Source: Rhodocyclaceae bacterium (lineage in GTDB: Bacteria; Pseudomonadota; Gammaproteobacteria; Burkholderiales; Rhodocyclaceae). From it: a stretch of DNA of 64,000 nt. The stretch's first letter is position 1; each line of letters begins with the position of its first letter. Location of the stretch: contig JAOAHQ010000002.1 of NCBI GenBank assembly GCA_026415155.1, forward strand, positions 1 through 64,000, given 5' to 3'. Below, piece by piece: positions 6,910-15,044 of this stretch. The translations under genes were made by a program, and so were the position numbers. The notes beneath the pieces are model-generated. The model was not told where the DNA came from and did not search any database. It saw nothing but the letters and a program-made list of their open reading frames with translations.

Positions 6910-7890
6910 TCATTCGTGCTTGGGCTCGCGCGACATCAGCCGCTCGACGGCGGCGGCAGCAGGCAGCTGGCCGTCGAGCACTTCGCAAACCGTCGCCGTG
7001 ATCGGCATGTCGACCGCAAGCTCCGCGGCGCGGCGGGCGACTTCTCTTGCCGTCGGCACGCCCTCGGCGACGTGCCCCAGCTCGGCCTGGATCTCGGCAA
7101 GCGACTTGCCGGCGGCAAGCTCGAGGCCGACGCGGCGGTTGCGCGAAAGATCGCCGGTGGCGGTGAGGATCAAATCGCCCAAGCCTGAGAGCCCCATGAA
7201 GGTCTCGGCGCGCGCGCCGAGTGCGACGCCAAAGCGGGTGATCTCCGCGAGGCCGCGCGTCAGCAAGGCGGCGCGCGCATTCAAGCCCAGGCCAAGGCCA
7301 TCGCCGATGCCAGCGGCAATCGCGATGACGTTTTTGACCGCCCCGCCGACTTCGGCGCCGATGAGATCGTCGTTGGCATAGATGCGCAACCGCGGGCCGT
7401 TCAAGGCCTGGGCATAGTGCGCGGCAAAGGCAGGCTCGGGCGCAGCGAGCGCCACGGCGCACGGCAGGCCGCGCGCCACCTCGTCGGCAAAACTCGGGCC
7501 GCTGAGCACACCACAATGCGCCTGCGGATGCTCGGCGGCGACGACTTGATGGGGAAGCATGCCACTACCGGCTTCAAGGCCTTTCGAGACCCAGAGAAAG
7601 GGTAAGGCAGGCGCTGCAGCCTTGAGGCGCCGCACTGTCTCGCGCAGGCCCGCCACCGGCGTGGCAATGAGGGCTAGCTCGGCGCCAGCAAGGGCGGCGG
7701 CGAAATCGGCTGTGATGGCGAGCTCGTCAGGCAGGGCATGGCCGGGCAAGAAGGCGCGGTTTTCGCGCACGGCGCGCATCGCCTCGGCATGGGCGGGCTG
7801 CCAGGTCCATAGGCTGACGCGGTGGCGTGAGGCGAAGGAAATGGCCAGCGCGGTGCCCCAGGCGCCGGCGCCGAGGATCGCCAGCCGCAT
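6910..7890 (-). CDS. gpsA: Glycerol-3-phosphate dehydrogenase [NAD(P)+]
   Basis: A 326-residue cytoplasmic enzyme reducing dihydroxyacetone phosphate to sn-glycerol-3-phosphate for phospholipid synthesis. The N-terminal Rossmann motif LGAGAWGTALA is present, then ATPVAGL, SGPSFADEVA and the catalytic-lysine region GAVKNVIAIAAGI; GLSGLGDLILTATG follows. Length matches the family. The start ATG overlaps the stop of the upstream SH3 gene (TGATG), so the two are cotranslated, in a run secB-SH3-gpsA. Confidence 0.96.
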   Translation of the reverse strand: MRLAILGAGAWGTALAISFASRHRVSLWTWQPAHAEAMRAVRENRAFLPGHALPDELAITADFAAALAGAELALIATPVAGLRETVRRLKAAAPALPFLWVSKGLEAGSGMLPHQVVAAEHPQAHCGVLSGPSFADEVARGLPCAVALAAPEPAFAAHYAQALNGPRLRIYANDDLIGAEVGGAVKNVIAIAAGIGDGLGLGLNARAALLTRGLAEITRFGVALGARAETFMGLSGLGDLILTATGDLSRNRRVGLELAAGKSLAEIQAELGHVAEGVPTAREVARRAAELAVDMPITATVCEVLDGQLPAAAAVERLMSREPKHE

Positions 7891-8321
7891 CAGAAGCCCC
7901 AGACTTGCGTGGCTTTCACGAAGCCCTGCTGCCCGTCGCGGTGGCGCACCTTGAGCCAGCCAGCGGGGCCTGCCTCGATGAGCTCGAGCAGCACATCCTG
8001 CTCGGCCTCGAAGACGAGGCGCGCCGCCTCTTGAGCGGCTTCGCGCACCTGGGCGCGCTCGGCGCGCACCTGCAGGCTGCGGCGCTCGGCAAGCTGCCGG
8101 CGCTCGATCCAGGCCAAATCACCTTTGAGATCGCGCACCTTGACCCAGGCATCGAGCGTCACGACGGCCTCGACAGGCGTGCCGGCGGCGATCACGTAAA
8201 GCGGCTTGGCCTTCTGCGAAGGGGCATCGTAAAGAATCGCCGTTTCGGCGACTGTGCGGTAGTCGAGCGCCCAAGCGAGAGCAGGGGCGAGGAGAAGAGA
8301 GAGCCAGGCGCCTTGCCGCAT
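7890..8321 (-). CDS. Secreted SH3-domain protein
   Basis: A 143-residue protein with a short signal peptide (MRQGAWLSLLLAPALAWA) and two SH3-like segments. One is near residues 20-75 (LYVIAAGTPVEAVVTLDAWVKVRDLKG) and one near 105-143 (AGWLKVRHRDGQQGFVKATQVWGF), with a charged helical linker between. Bacterial SH3 domains of this kind commonly bind cell-wall peptides or act in the periplasm. No enzymatic domain is present. It lies between secB and gpsA, three bases after secB, and overlaps gpsA. The specific role is unknown. Confidence 0.8.
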   Translation of the reverse strand: MRQGAWLSLLLAPALAWALDYRTVAETAILYDAPSQKAKPLYVIAAGTPVEAVVTLDAWVKVRDLKGDLAWIERRQLAERRSLQVRAERAQVREAAQEAARLVFEAEQDVLLELIEAGPAGWLKVRHRDGQQGFVKATQVWGF

Positions 8322-8324
8322 CGC

Positions 8325-8807
8325 TCACTGGATCGGGATCTCGTGCGGGCCGCTTGCGCGCGCCTGCGCCTCCTGTTCGCGCAGACGTTCGCGGTAGATC
8401 GATTCGAAATTGACCGGCGCGAGCAGCACGGGCGGAAAGCCGGCGCGCGTGACGGCATCTGAGATCGTCTCGCGCGCATAGGGAAAGAGGATGTTCGGGC
8501 AGGCGATGGCGACGATCGGCTCGAGCTCTTCGGCCGGCACGTTGCGGATCTGGAAGATGCCGGCTTGCGCCGCCTCGACGAGGAACTGCGTCTTGTCCTG
8601 GATCTTCGCGGTGACGGTGAGCGTCAGCACGACGTTGAAGACGCCCTCGCCGACGGCTTCGCCGGCCGTCTGCATTTGCAGCGAGATTTCCGCCGGCTCG
8701 CGCTCGAGGAAGCAGTGCGGCGCATGGGGCACTTCGAGCGAGAGGTCTTTGACGTAGATTTTTTCGATCGTGAAGACCGGCGTGTTGTCCTGAGCGGGTT
8801 CGTTCAT
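8325..8807 (-). CDS. secB: Protein-export chaperone SecB
   Basis: A 160-residue tetrameric chaperone that holds preproteins unfolded for SecA. Family features: an acidic N-terminal tail, FTIEKIYVKDLSLEVPHAP, GVFNVVLTLTVTA, and the conserved CPNILFPYARETISD followed by GFPPVLLAPVNFESIY. It sits downstream of glutaredoxin 3 (grxC), the usual proteobacterial arrangement, with 21 bases between the genes. Confidence 0.97.
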   Translation of the reverse strand: MNEPAQDNTPVFTIEKIYVKDLSLEVPHAPHCFLEREPAEISLQMQTAGEAVGEGVFNVVLTLTVTAKIQDKTQFLVEAAQAGIFQIRNVPAEELEPIVAIACPNILFPYARETISDAVTRAGFPPVLLAPVNFESIYRERLREQEAQARASGPHEIPIQ

Positions 8808-8828
8808 GATGTTCCTTGAGTGGTTGGG

Positions 8829-9089
8829 TTATCGGGCGAGGAGGGGATCGAGCTTGCCTTGGCGGTCGAGTTCATGGAGGTCGTCGCAGCCGCCGACATG
8901 GACGCCATCGATGAAGATCTGCGGCACGGTGCGCGCGCCCGGCACGCGGCGTTCCATTTCCTGCCGCAAGGCCGGATCGCGATCGACGTAGTATTTCTCG
9001 ATCGTCTCGACGCCCTTTCTCTTCAAGAGCGCTTCGGCGCGGATGCAGTAGGGGCAGACGGCGGTGGCATACATCTCGACCTTGGCCAT
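8829..9089 (-). CDS. grxC: Glutaredoxin 3
   Basis: An 86-residue thioredoxin-fold protein reducing protein disulfides with glutathione. The active site is dithiol CPYC (residues ~11-14) in TAVCPYCIRAEALLKRKG, and the glutathione-binding TVPQIFIDGVHVGGCDDL follows. The ATG at 9089 has GGAGCC upstream; an in-frame start at 9104 would overlap the rhodanese gene end. It lies between a rhodanese gene and secB on the same strand. Confidence 0.95.
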   Translation of the reverse strand: MAKVEMYATAVCPYCIRAEALLKRKGVETIEKYYVDRDPALRQEMERRVPGARTVPQIFIDGVHVGGCDDLHELDRQGKLDPLLAR

Positions 9090-9100
9090 GGCGGGGCTCC

Positions 9101-9508
9101 TCATTTGCGGGTGACGGGCAGGCCGGCCTCCGTCCAGGCATGCATGCCGCCCGAGAGGTTATAGACCTTCTGGAAACCGGCCTTCGCGAGCACGCGGCAG
9201 GCGCTGCGCGAACGGTTGCCGCTCGCGCAGACGACGATGATGGGCTTGTCCTTGTATTTCTCGATCTCGGAGAGATGCTTGGCGAGATGGCCGAGCGCGA
9301 TGTGGCGCGCATTCGGGATGTGGCCGCCCGACCATTCCGCCGTTTCGCGCACATCGACGACGAGCGCGTCCTGGCGGTTGATCAGCAAGGTGGCCTCGTT
9401 CGCCGAGAGGTTGTTGATACCGGCGCCGCTCATCATCTGCCAAAGCAGCATGCCGCCGCTTGCGAAGGCCAAGCCGACCCAGATCAGATTCTGCTCGATG
9501 AACTCCAT
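9101..9508 (-). CDS. Membrane-anchored rhodanese-domain protein
   Basis: A 135-residue protein. An N-terminal membrane helix (residues ~9-27) is followed by a single rhodanese domain (about 38-130) with DVRETAEWSGGHIPNARHI and the active-site loop CASGNRSRS (Cys94). Such proteins transfer sulfane sulfur. It resembles the YibN type commonly linked to grxC-secB. The neighbouring ArsR regulator has cysteines at positions used by persulfide-sensing repressors, and the genome encodes thiosulfate oxidation, so sulfur-stress handling is a reasonable inference. Confidence 0.9.
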   Translation of the reverse strand: MEFIEQNLIWVGLAFASGGMLLWQMMSGAGINNLSANEATLLINRQDALVVDVRETAEWSGGHIPNARHIALGHLAKHLSEIEKYKDKPIIVVCASGNRSRSACRVLAKAGFQKVYNLSGGMHAWTEAGLPVTRK

Positions 9509-9529
9509 TGCCTTTCCTGTACTGCCAAA

Positions 9530-9847
9530 TCAGTGGTGTCCGGGGATGCCGCAGAAGACTTCGCGCATCATGACGATGAGCTGCAAGGTGCGCTGATCGG
9601 CCACCCGGTAGAAGACGCGGTTGGCGTCCTTGCGCGTCGTCAGCACGCCCTTGTCGCGCAAGATGGCCAGATGCTGCGAGATGTTGCTTTGCGAGGTGCC
9701 GACGGCGCCGACGATGTCCTGCACGCAGACTTCCTGATCGCCGACGACGCAGAGGATCTTGAGCCGCAAGGGATGCGAGATCGCCTTGAGCGCACGCGCG
9801 GCGATCTCGATGTGCTCCTGGTGGTCGATGAGGTCGTTGATGCTCAT
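9530..9847 (-). CDS. ArsR-family regulator, BigR/YgaV-like
   Basis: A 105-residue winged-helix repressor: LKAISHPLRLKILCVV, then the recognition helix TSQSNISQHLAILRDKGVL and the wing TTRKDANRVFYRV. Cysteines lie at 33, 41 and 99. The Cys near helix 2 and the Cys in the last helix (REVFC) match the positions used for persulfide sensing in BigR, SqrR and YgaV. The metal-binding ELCVC motif of classical ArsR is not intact (EVCVQ). It is 21 bases upstream of the rhodanese gene, its likely target. Confidence 0.85.
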   Translation of the reverse strand: MSINDLIDHQEHIEIAARALKAISHPLRLKILCVVGDQEVCVQDIVGAVGTSQSNISQHLAILRDKGVLTTRKDANRVFYRVADQRTLQLIVMMREVFCGIPGHH

Positions 9848-9862
9848 GCGGTTGGCGTGATT

Positions 9863-10318
9863 CTAGAGGCGCCCCGTTTGAAGATGCTCGATGAGCTCGG
9901 CGGCGGTGACGTCGCTGGCAATGTCGCGCGGCACGACGACTTTCACGATGTTGAGCTGCGTGGCATCCAGGCCATCGCGGCGGGCCGCGTCGAGGATCGG
10001 CGCGAGCTTGTCGAGCACGATGCTCGGTTCGCCCTTGGGCAGCAGTATCCAAAAACAGCTCACGCGCGTGCGCGAAAGCAGATCGGTGGTGCGCAAGGCC
10101 CCCTGAATCTCAGCCTCGATGCGCTTGACGAGATCCATCGCATACTTGGCGCCCAAGGCATTGCCGAGCGCAGTGGGATCCTTGAAATCGATCAGCACGA
10201 GTGAAAAGCCCAGCGCCGGATCGCGCTTGCGCCATTGCAGCAGCCAGTCGACCATGTGGACGAAGTGCTCCGGCGAGACCTCGCGCTGGTAAGCATAATC
10301 CTTGAGGTGTTCGAGCAT
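9863..10318 (-). CDS. Degenerate GGDEF-domain protein
   Basis: A 151-residue protein starting MLEHLKDYAYQREVS. The middle follows GGDEF topology: GFSLVLIDFKDPTALGNALG, then AMDLVKRIEAEIQGALRTTDLLSR, then a strand FWILLPKGE. The catalytic GGDEF loop is replaced by RVSCF and the substrate Asp/Asn pattern is incomplete, so cyclase activity is unlikely. A role as a c-di-GMP receptor or protein-interaction domain is possible. The ATG at 10318 was preferred over a TTG at 10333. It is divergent from gpmA. Confidence 0.65.
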   Translation of the reverse strand: MLEHLKDYAYQREVSPEHFVHMVDWLLQWRKRDPALGFSLVLIDFKDPTALGNALGAKYAMDLVKRIEAEIQGALRTTDLLSRTRVSCFWILLPKGEPSIVLDKLAPILDAARRDGLDATQLNIVKVVVPRDIASDVTAAELIEHLQTGRL

Positions 10319-10334
10319 GGGCAAGCCGGACAAC

Positions 10335-10363
10335 TTGGTCGACGTCGCCTGCGATCATACTTT
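10335..10363 (+). promoter_or_regulatory. Possible sigma-70 promoter for gpmA
   Basis: TTGGTC, a 17-base spacer and TACTTT lie about 50 bases before the gpmA ATG. The -10 match is poor. Confidence 0.25.
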
Positions 10364-10410
10364 AAAATGCCGGCCGTTGCCCCGCCGCGGGCCATTGCCT
10401 TCCCCTCATC

Positions 10411-11160
10411 ATGCATAAGCTCGTATTGCTTCGCCACGGCGAATCCACCTGGAACCAGGAAAACCGCTTCACCGGCTGGACGGACGTTGGCCTTACCGAG
10501 AAGGGGATCGCCGAGGCCAAGGCGGCCGGCGAACTTCTCAAGGCCGAAGGCTTCGATTTCGACATCGCCTACACCTCGGTCTTGAAGCGCGCCATCAAGA
10601 CACTTTGGATCGTTCTCGAGACGATGGATCGCATGTGGCTGCCCGTTGTGCATTCCTGGCGTTTGAACGAGCGGCACTACGGCGCCTTGCAGGGGCTCAA
10701 CAAGGCCGAGACGGCGGCGAAGTTCGGCGAGGAGCAGGTCAAGCTCTGGCGCCGCTCCTATGACGTGCCGCCGCCGGCGCTCGATACCAGCGATCCGCGC
10801 TATGACACGCGGGATCCGCGTTACGCGCATTTCGCCCCCGGCCTGTTTCCGACCACCGAGTGCCTCAAGGACACCGTGGCGCGCTTTCTGCCCTTCTGGT
10901 TCGACAGCATTGCGCCGGCGATGAAGGCGGGCAAGCGCGTCCTCGTCGTTGCCCACGGCAACAGCCTGCGCGCGCTGATCAAGTATCTCGACGACATTTC
11001 GGATGCCGACATCGTCGGCGTCAACATTCCGACCGGCCAGCCGCTCGTCTATGAATTCGACGACGAGCTCAAGCCCGTGCGCAATTACTATCTCGGCGAC
11101 CCGGAAGCGATCGCCGCCGCTCAAGCCGCCGTCGCCAATCAAGGCAAAGCCAAGGGTTGA
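10411..11160 (+). CDS. gpmA: 2,3-bisphosphoglycerate-dependent phosphoglycerate mutase
   Basis: A 249-residue cofactor-dependent glycolytic/gluconeogenic mutase interconverting 3- and 2-phosphoglycerate. The phosphohistidine motif [18 protein letters not shown] is at the start, [16 protein letters not shown] is the dPGM signature, and [11 protein letters not shown] carries the second catalytic His. Length is canonical. It is first in a plus-strand run through moeB, and its TGA overlaps the TTG start of envC (TTGA). Confidence 0.97.
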   Translation: MHKLVLLRHGESTWNQENRFTGWTDVGLTEKGIAEAKAAGELLKAEGFDFDIAYTSVLKRAIKTLWIVLETMDRMWLPVVHSWRLNERHYGALQGLNKAETAAKFGEEQVKLWRRSYDVPPPALDTSDPRYDTRDPRYAHFAPGLFPTTECLKDTVARFLPFWFDSIAPAMKAGKRVLVVAHGNSLRALIKYLDDISDADIVGVNIPTGQPLVYEFDDELKPVRNYYLGDPEAIAAAQAAVANQGKAKG

Positions 11161-12368
11161 GCCGCGCCCTCGCGCTCGCGTGCTGCTTCTTTCTGCCGGC
11201 CATCGGCCTGGCAGCGTCGGAGGGCCGGGCGGCGCGAGAGCAGGCTCGCCTCGAAGCCCTGCGCGAACAGCGCGCGGCGCTTGAGCAAAAGCTCAAGGCC
11301 GCCGAGTCTTCGCGCGCGGCCGCCCTCGATGAACTGCGCGATGCCGAAAAGGCGATCTCCGCCTTGGGGCGCCGCGTGCGTGAGCTTGCCGAAGCGCGCG
11401 AGGCCGCGCGGGCCGAGCTTTCGGCGCGCGAACGGGAATTGGCGCGCCTGGAGCGGCAGACGGCCCAGCGCCAGGCGGAGCTTGCCCGCCTGTTGCGCCA
11501 TCAATTCCGCCCGCAGGAGGCCGACGCGCTCGCGCTGCTGTTGGCAGGCGGCGATCCCAACGTCGCTCGCCGCGACCGCCACTTCCTCGCCCTTCTCTCG
11601 CGCGCCAAGGCCGAGCTGATCGCCGCCTTGCGTCGCGATGCGGCGGCCACCCGCGAGCTGGCCGGAACGATCCGCGAGCATAGCGAGGCGCTGGCTGAGC
11701 TCTTGCGGCGCGAGGAGGAGGAGCGGGCGAACTTGAAAAAGAGCCAAGAAGCGCGCAAGGCGCTACTGGCAAAGCTCTCCGCGCAGATCGAGGCGCAGCG
11801 CCGCGAGATCGGCACGCTTGTCAAGAACGAACAGCGCCTGGCTGATCTGATCGCCACGCTTGCCAAGCGCAGCGCGCGGCCGCGGGCGGAAAAGCCCGCA
11901 CCAAGCCAGCGCAAAGCTAGCGCGCCCGCGGCGCCGACGACGCTTGCCAGCGAACCCGAGGGCGCGCAAGGCGCTTTCGCCCGCCTGCGCGGCAAGCTCG
12001 TCAAGCCCGTCCAGGGCAGCCTCGCAGTGCGCTTTGGCAGCCGGCGCGAGGATGGCCAGAGCCTTTCGAAGGGGAATTTCTACCGCGCGCCCGAGGGAGC
12101 GTCAGTGCGCGCCGTGGCCGCAGGCACGGTGGTCTTCGCCGATTGGCTGCGCGGCTATGGCAATCTGCTGATCATCGACCACGACGACGACTTCCTCTCC
12201 GTCTATGGCAACAACCAGAGCCTGCTCGCCGATGTCGGCCAAAAGGTCGCCGCCGGTGCGGTCGTGGCGACGGTCGGCTCGAGCGGCGGCCAGCCGGAAT
12301 CGGGTCTATACTTTGAGCTCAGACATCGGGGGCGGCCGTTCGACCCGGGCAAATGGCTTGCTCCTTGA
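11157..12368 (+). CDS. envC: Murein hydrolase activator EnvC family protein
   Basis: A 403-residue periplasmic protein. A signal peptide (ends near AIGLAAS) is followed by a long coiled coil (about residues 22-250, rich in Glu/Arg/Ala/Leu) and a C-terminal LytM/M23 domain. In the LytM domain [36 protein letters not shown] and [17 protein letters not shown] are recognisable. Some metal ligands are replaced, as in EnvC, which activates amidases rather than cutting peptidoglycan. The start is a TTG overlapping the gpmA stop. The order gpmA-envC-ctp is common in proteobacteria. Confidence 0.92.
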   Translation: MSRALALACCFFLPAIGLAASEGRAAREQARLEALREQRAALEQKLKAAESSRAAALDELRDAEKAISALGRRVRELAEAREAARAELSARERELARLERQTAQRQAELARLLRHQFRPQEADALALLLAGGDPNVARRDRHFLALLSRAKAELIAALRRDAAATRELAGTIREHSEALAELLRREEEERANLKKSQEARKALLAKLSAQIEAQRREIGTLVKNEQRLADLIATLAKRSARPRAEKPAPSQRKASAPAAPTTLASEPEGAQGAFARLRGKLVKPVQGSLAVRFGSRREDGQSLSKGNFYRAPEGASVRAVAAGTVVFADWLRGYGNLLIIDHDDDFLSVYGNNQSLLADVGQKVAAGAVVATVGSSGGQPESGLYFELRHRGRPFDPGKWLAP

Positions 12369-12397
12369 TGCATAACGCTTCACGTCGAGGGTGTGCT

Positions 12398-13825
12398 ATG
12401 CGCAGCAAATTGCAGCAAATCGGTCTGGTGATGGTGGGCCTCGTCGCGGGCGTGATGCTGAGCCTCAATCTCTCCGCCATCGCCCAGAAGGAGAGCGCCG
12501 CGCCGTTGCCGGTCGAGGAGCTCAAGAGCTTCGCCGATGTCTTCAATGCGATCAAGCAAGGCTATGTCGAGCCGGTCGAGGACAAGACGCTGATCCGCCA
12601 TGCCATCTCTGGCATGCTGAACAACCTCGATCCGCATTCGGCCTACCTCGACGAGGATGCCTTCAAGGAGCTGCAAGTCTCGACACAAGGCGAGTTCGGC
12701 GGCTTGGGCATCGAGGTCGGCATGGAGGATGGCCTCGTCAAGGTCATCGCGCCGATCGAGGACACGCCGGCCTGGCGCGCCGGCATCAAAAGCGGCGATT
12801 TGATCTTCAAGATCGACGATACGCCGGTCAAGGGCATGAGCCTGAACGACGCCGTCAAGAAAATGCGCGGCAAGCCGAAGACCTCGATCCGCCTCACCAT
12901 TCTCCGCAAGGGCGAGACCAAGCCGATCGAGCTCACCATCGTGCGCGACATCATCAAGGTGCAGAGCGTCAAGTCCAAGCTGATCGAGCCGGGCTATGGC
13001 TATCTGCGCGTCACTCAGTTCCAGGAAGAAACGGCGCCCGATGTCGTCAAGCATCTCGACAAGCTCTACAAGGCCAATGCCGAGGCCAAAGGCGAGGCGG
13101 GCGCGGCTGGCGGCGGCTTGAAGGGCCTCGTGCTCGATCTGCGCAACGATCCAGGCGGGCTCTTGCATTCCGCCGTCGGGGTGGCGGCCGCTTTCCTGCC
13201 GCCCGGCAGCATCGTCGTTACCACCGATGGCCGCGTCGAGGATGCCAAGCGCAAATACGCGGCCGTCAGCGAAGACTACCTGCGCGGCAGCCGCGAGGAT
13301 TTCCTCAAGAAGCTGCCCGAGGGCGTCAAGTCGGTGCCGATGGTCGTGCTCGTCAATGGCGGCTCGGCCTCGGCGTCCGAAATCGTCGCCGGCGCCTTGC
13401 AGGATCATAAGCGCGCCATCGTCATGGGCACGCCGACCTTTGGCAAGGGTTCGGTGCAGACGGTGCTGCCCTTATCGACGAAGACGGCGATCAAGCTCAC
13501 CACGGCGCGTTACTACACGCCGAATGGCCGCGCCATCCAGGCGAAGGGCATCGTGCCCGACATCACGGTCGAGGAATCGCCCAATGGCGGCTCGCGCGAG
13601 CGCCTGCGCGAGGCAGATCTCGAAAGGCATCTTTCCAACGACAAGGAAAAGGAGGCCGACAAGCCGCAGACGACCCGGAAGGACGGCAAGGGCGAGAAGG
13701 ACAAGGCGCCGCGGCCCTTGGATGACGAAGCTCATGCCGCGCCGATCGAGCTTGCCTCGAAGAACGATTACCAGCTCCAGCAGGCGATGAATTTGCTGAA
13801 AGCCTGGCAGATCATCAAGAAATGA
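12398..13825 (+). CDS. Carboxy-terminal processing protease (S41 family)
   Basis: A 475-residue periplasmic protease. An N-terminal signal/anchor (IGLVMVGLVAGVMLSLNLSAIAQ) is followed by a PDZ domain (about GEFGGLGIEVGMEDGLVKVIAPIEDTPAWRAGI). The S41 catalytic core has LVLDLRNDPGGLL, VNGGSASASEIVAGAL with the nucleophile Ser, and the Lys in GTPTFGKGSVQTV. A Lys/Asp/Glu-rich tail follows. The ATG at 12398 with GAGG seven bases upstream was chosen; an ATG at 12368 overlaps the envC stop and would add ten residues. Confidence 0.93.
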   Translation: MRSKLQQIGLVMVGLVAGVMLSLNLSAIAQKESAAPLPVEELKSFADVFNAIKQGYVEPVEDKTLIRHAISGMLNNLDPHSAYLDEDAFKELQVSTQGEFGGLGIEVGMEDGLVKVIAPIEDTPAWRAGIKSGDLIFKIDDTPVKGMSLNDAVKKMRGKPKTSIRLTILRKGETKPIELTIVRDIIKVQSVKSKLIEPGYGYLRVTQFQEETAPDVVKHLDKLYKANAEAKGEAGAAGGGLKGLVLDLRNDPGGLLHSAVGVAAAFLPPGSIVVTTDGRVEDAKRKYAAVSEDYLRGSREDFLKKLPEGVKSVPMVVLVNGGSASASEIVAGALQDHKRAIVMGTPTFGKGSVQTVLPLSTKTAIKLTTARYYTPNGRAIQAKGIVPDITVEESPNGGSRERLREADLERHLSNDKEKEADKPQTTRKDGKGEKDKAPRPLDDEAHAAPIELASKNDYQLQQAMNLLKAWQIIKK

Positions 13826-14286
13826 ACCCCGAACGTGCCCGCCTGTTGCGCGATCTGGAGCGCGGCCGCACCCGCCCCCCTGCCATATCGCCACAGCTCG
13901 GCACGAAAAAGCAGCGCGAGATTCGCTTTTGCAAGCTCAAGCACTGGCAGGTTCCCGAGGCCTTTGCGCTGCTCAAGAGCCTGCCGCGGCTCGAGGTGGC
14001 GCCTGGCAGCCAGCCCAATGGCCTCGTGGTCTCGTATGAGCTCGCCGATTACAGCCTCGAAGCCTTGGAGACCCTGCTCACCGAGCGCGGCTTTCATCTC
14101 GAAAACACGCTTTACTGCAAGCTCGTGCGCGCCCTCGTCTATTTCAGCGAGGAAACGCAGCGGCGCAATCTGCGCCAGCCGGAGCGGCTCATCAAGCAAT
14201 CCCACGAGGTCTATCTGCAGGCCTGGGAGCATCACCCGCATGGCGATCACGACGACACGCCCTTGGAGCTGCGCGAATACAAGTGA
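13822..14286 (+). CDS. Hypothetical protein
   Basis: I do not recognise this 154-residue protein. It is soluble, without signal peptide or membrane segment. The N-terminus is basic (ERARLLRDLERGRTRP), the middle contains LADYSLEALETLLTERGFHLENTLYCKLVRALVYFSEE in alternating helix/strand style, and the C-terminus is His/Asp-rich (HHPHGDHDD), a possible metal-binding tail. It overlaps the protease stop by 4 bases (ATGA) and the moeB start by 4, so it is cotranslated with both. Confidence 0.75.
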   Translation: MNPERARLLRDLERGRTRPPAISPQLGTKKQREIRFCKLKHWQVPEAFALLKSLPRLEVAPGSQPNGLVVSYELADYSLEALETLLTERGFHLENTLYCKLVRALVYFSEETQRRNLRQPERLIKQSHEVYLQAWEHHPHGDHDDTPLELREYK

Positions 14287-15044
14287 ATGACGAGGCGCTG
14301 CTGCGCTATTCGCGCCACATCCTGCTCTCCGAAATCGGCCTCGAGGGCCAGGCGCGCATCGCCGCTTCCCGCGCGCTCGTGATCGGCGCGGGTGGCCTCG
14401 GTTCGCCGGCGGCGCTTTATCTCGCCTCGGCAGGCATCGGCACGCTCGCCATCGCCGATGCCGATACGGTGGATCTCACCAACCTGCAACGCCAGATCAT
14501 TCACCGCAGCGCCTCGATCGGTCTGCCCAAGGTCGATTCGGCCGCGGCGACGCTTGCCGAGATCAACCCGGAGTGCCGCGTGCAGCCCCTCAAAGAACGC
14601 TTGAGCGGAGCGCGGCTTGAAGAGGAGGTCGCGGCTGCCGATGTCGTGCTCGATTGCTCCGACAATTTCGAGACGCGCCATGCCGTCAACCGCGCCTGCG
14701 TGAGGTTCGGCAAACCGCTCGTCTCGGGCGCGGCGGTGCGCTTTGCGGGCCAGCTGGCCGTCTTCGATGCGCGCCGCGATGACTCGCCCTGTTACCACTG
14801 CCTGTTTCCCGAGGCCGAGGACGTCGAGGAGGTGCGCTGCGCGACGATGGGGGTGTTCGCGCCGCTTGTCGGCATCATCGGCGCCTTGGAGGCCGCCGAG
14901 GCCTTGAAGCTCATCGTCGGCTGCGGCGCGCCGCTCATCGGCCGGCTTGTGCTGCTCGACGGGCTGACGATGGAATGGCGAACGATCAGCGTGCCGCGCG
15001 ATCCGGGCTGTCCTGTGTGCGCTACGCGCAACGCGCACGGATGA
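14283..15044 (+). CDS. moeB: MoeB/ThiF-family adenylyltransferase
   Basis: A 253-residue E1-like enzyme that adenylates the C-terminal glycine of a ubiquitin-like sulfur carrier (MoaD or ThiS). Motifs: RYSRHILLSEIGLEGQ, VIGAGGLGSPAALYLASAG, DLTNLQRQIIH with the catalytic Arg, and DCSDNFETRHAVN. Zinc cysteines are CYHC and CPVC. MoeB and ThiF cannot be separated by sequence alone; a mog gene at 26.5 kb shows a molybdopterin pathway is present. The start is GTG, overlapping the previous stop. The 3' end overlaps the convergent ribD by 23 bases. Confidence 0.88.
   Translation: MNDEALLRYSRHILLSEIGLEGQARIAASRALVIGAGGLGSPAALYLASAGIGTLAIADADTVDLTNLQRQIIHRSASIGLPKVDSAAATLAEINPECRVQPLKERLSGARLEEEVAAADVVLDCSDNFETRHAVNRACVRFGKPLVSGAAVRFAGQLAVFDARRDDSPCYHCLFPEAEDVEEVRCATMGVFAPLVGIIGALEAAEALKLIVGCGAPLIGRLVLLDGLTMEWRTISVPRDPGCPVCATRNAHG

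Noticed and set aside
9140-10204. 354-codon plus-strand frame across the rhodanese, ArsR and GGDEF-like genes
   Set aside because: Covers three separate minus-strand genes with clear domains and has none itself.
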